A DNA stretch of 40,301 nt from JBBRHF01 sp038223055. GTDB taxonomy: Bacteria > Actinomycetota > Actinomycetes > JACCUZ01. Position numbers and translations under genes: made by a program. Location of the stretch: NCBI GenBank assembly GCA_038223055.1, contig JBBRHF010000014.1, positions 1 through 40,301 of the forward strand, in the 5' to 3' direction. Position 1 is the stretch's first letter. Each line of letters starts with the position of its first letter. Under the pieces are notes generated by a model. That model was given only the letters and a program-made list of their open reading frames with translations, had not been told where the DNA came from and did not search any database. This document shows positions 39,920 to 40,301 of the stretch, piece by piece.

Positions 39920-40301
39920 TCAGAACGGTGGCTGGTCCACCGGGGGCTGACGAGGCGGTGGCTGGTCTGGCGGGACTCCGTCCTGGATCTTGTCCGGCGG
40001 TGCCTCGTTCGCTGGATCGAAGTCCAGCCGTGCGTCGTCGGGTGAGCCTGTTTTGGGTGCTGACCGTGCGGGGGTTGGCCGTGCGGGTGCTGACCGTTCG
40101 GGGGTCGGCCGTGCGGGTGCTGACCGTGCGGGGGGCTGCTGGTCGGTGCCCGACTGACCGGGTGCTGACTGGACGCGGCTCGACGGGTCGGGCGGCGGCC
40201 GCTCGGGTGCTGTCGGGTCGGGTGGTTGCCAATCGGGCATGACGGTGGCTGGGGGCACCGTGTAGGTCTTGCCCATGGGGCTGGTGATGTGTTCGGTGCC
40301 G
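39920..40301 (-). CDS. 3' end of a probable DUF222/HNH-endonuclease protein, 5'-partial
   Basis: The minus-strand frame is open to the window edge, so the gene starts outside. The first visible residues, TEHITSPMGKTYTVPP, resemble the segment just after the HNH motif in actinobacterial DUF222/HNH (13E12-type) proteins. The remaining 100 or so residues are a Pro/Ala/Arg/Asp-rich disordered tail with a 10-residue repeat (SAPARPTPER type) encoded by a 30-bp tandem array, ending VDQPPF. The HNH motif itself is not in the window, so the identity rests on that short match. Genes of this family are often multi-copy and linked to mobile sequence. Confidence 0.55.
   Translation of the reverse strand, partial: GTEHITSPMGKTYTVPPATVMPDWQPPDPTAPERPPPDPSSRVQSAPGQSGTDQQPPARSAPARPTPERSAPARPTPARSAPKTGSPDDARLDFDPANEAPPDKIQDGVPPDQPPPRQPPVDQPPF
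40055..40134 (+). repeat. 30-bp tandem repeat, 2.7 copies, in the HNH-type gene tail
   Basis: Units at 40055-40084 and 40085-40114 differ at two positions; a third, partial unit covers 40115-40134. All begin GGGTGCTGACCGT. In frame on the minus strand it gives ten-residue repeats rich in Ser, Ala, Pro and Arg. Confidence 0.85.

Noticed and set aside
39657..39950. 97-codon frame with a hydrophobic stretch (VGLLVVVAVTAGG)
   Set aside because: No RBS, no further family signature and poor codon pattern; the hydrophobic run alone is not enough to call a secreted protein.
1..40301. tRNA, rRNA or riboswitch genes
   Set aside because: I looked for CCA-ended cloverleaf-like stretches and conserved riboswitch cores in the intergenic gaps and saw none; most gaps are under 200 bp. 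A covariance-model scan would be decisive.

Overview
The window is a 40.3-kb piece of a high-GC Gram-positive (actinobacterial) chromosome. The evidence is pervasive G/C at third codon positions, many GTG starts, ATGA/GTGA start-stop overlaps, a mycothiol-dependent formaldehyde dehydrogenase (mycothiol is an actinobacterial thiol), a DivIVA-repeat protein and an Actinobacteria-type gene order around pyrH and dxr. I cannot place it to genus from sequence alone; a Micrococcales-type actinomycete is a reasonable guess.

Layout. (1) 1-6910: a housekeeping run on the + strand: pyrH (5' end outside the window), frr, cdsA, a secreted subtilase, rlmN and a DivIVA-repeat protein. (2) 6976-8853: a propionyl/acetyl-CoA synthetase. 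(3) 8854-10884: a decay zone with IS630 and possible ISL3 remnants, a VOC protein, a YdeI-family pseudogene carrying two internal deletions, a conserved hypothetical gene, and a DUF1003-like gene that has lost its membrane part. (4) 10897-20636: a polyamine/agmatine catabolism island. A minus-strand operon (Lrp regulator, class III aminotransferase, PPOX-like flavoprotein with an apparent frameshift, FAD oxidoreductase) diverges from an aldehyde dehydrogenase and an agmatinase-family gene; an APC permease diverges from a saccharopine-dehydrogenase-like gene. (5) 20737-22478: mycothiol-dependent formaldehyde detoxification (mscR plus an MBL-fold hydrolase). (6) 22540-26868: the NAD operon nadA-nadB-nadC on the minus strand, divergent from an NrtR-type Nudix regulator, with a 23-bp palindrome between them. 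(7) 26925-31516: gabT, then a TetR regulator divergent from an MMPL exporter. (8) 31521-38738: a second housekeeping run: dxr, rip1/rseP, ispG, GNAT, proS, HAD. (9) 38740-40301: a TauE/SafE permease, about 400 bp without a convincing gene, and the 3' end of a probable DUF222/HNH-endonuclease gene.

How the genes connect. The agmatinase, aminotransferase, aldehyde dehydrogenase and gabT could together take agmatine through putrescine and 4-aminobutanal to GABA and succinate semialdehyde, fed by the APC permease and controlled by the Lrp protein. dxr and ispG are MEP-pathway enzymes flanking the site-2 protease. The two housekeeping runs look like one ancestral cluster split by about 24.6 kb of metabolic and accessory genes.

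The most unusual features are at the DNA level. Eight short tandem arrays (units of 9 to 30 bp) sit on gene edges, several including or starting at a stop codon. A cluster of internal deletions affects four neighbouring loci at 8.9-10.9 kb. Inverted repeats begin at or around stop codons between convergent genes. Nothing here is clearly a new defence or mobile system.
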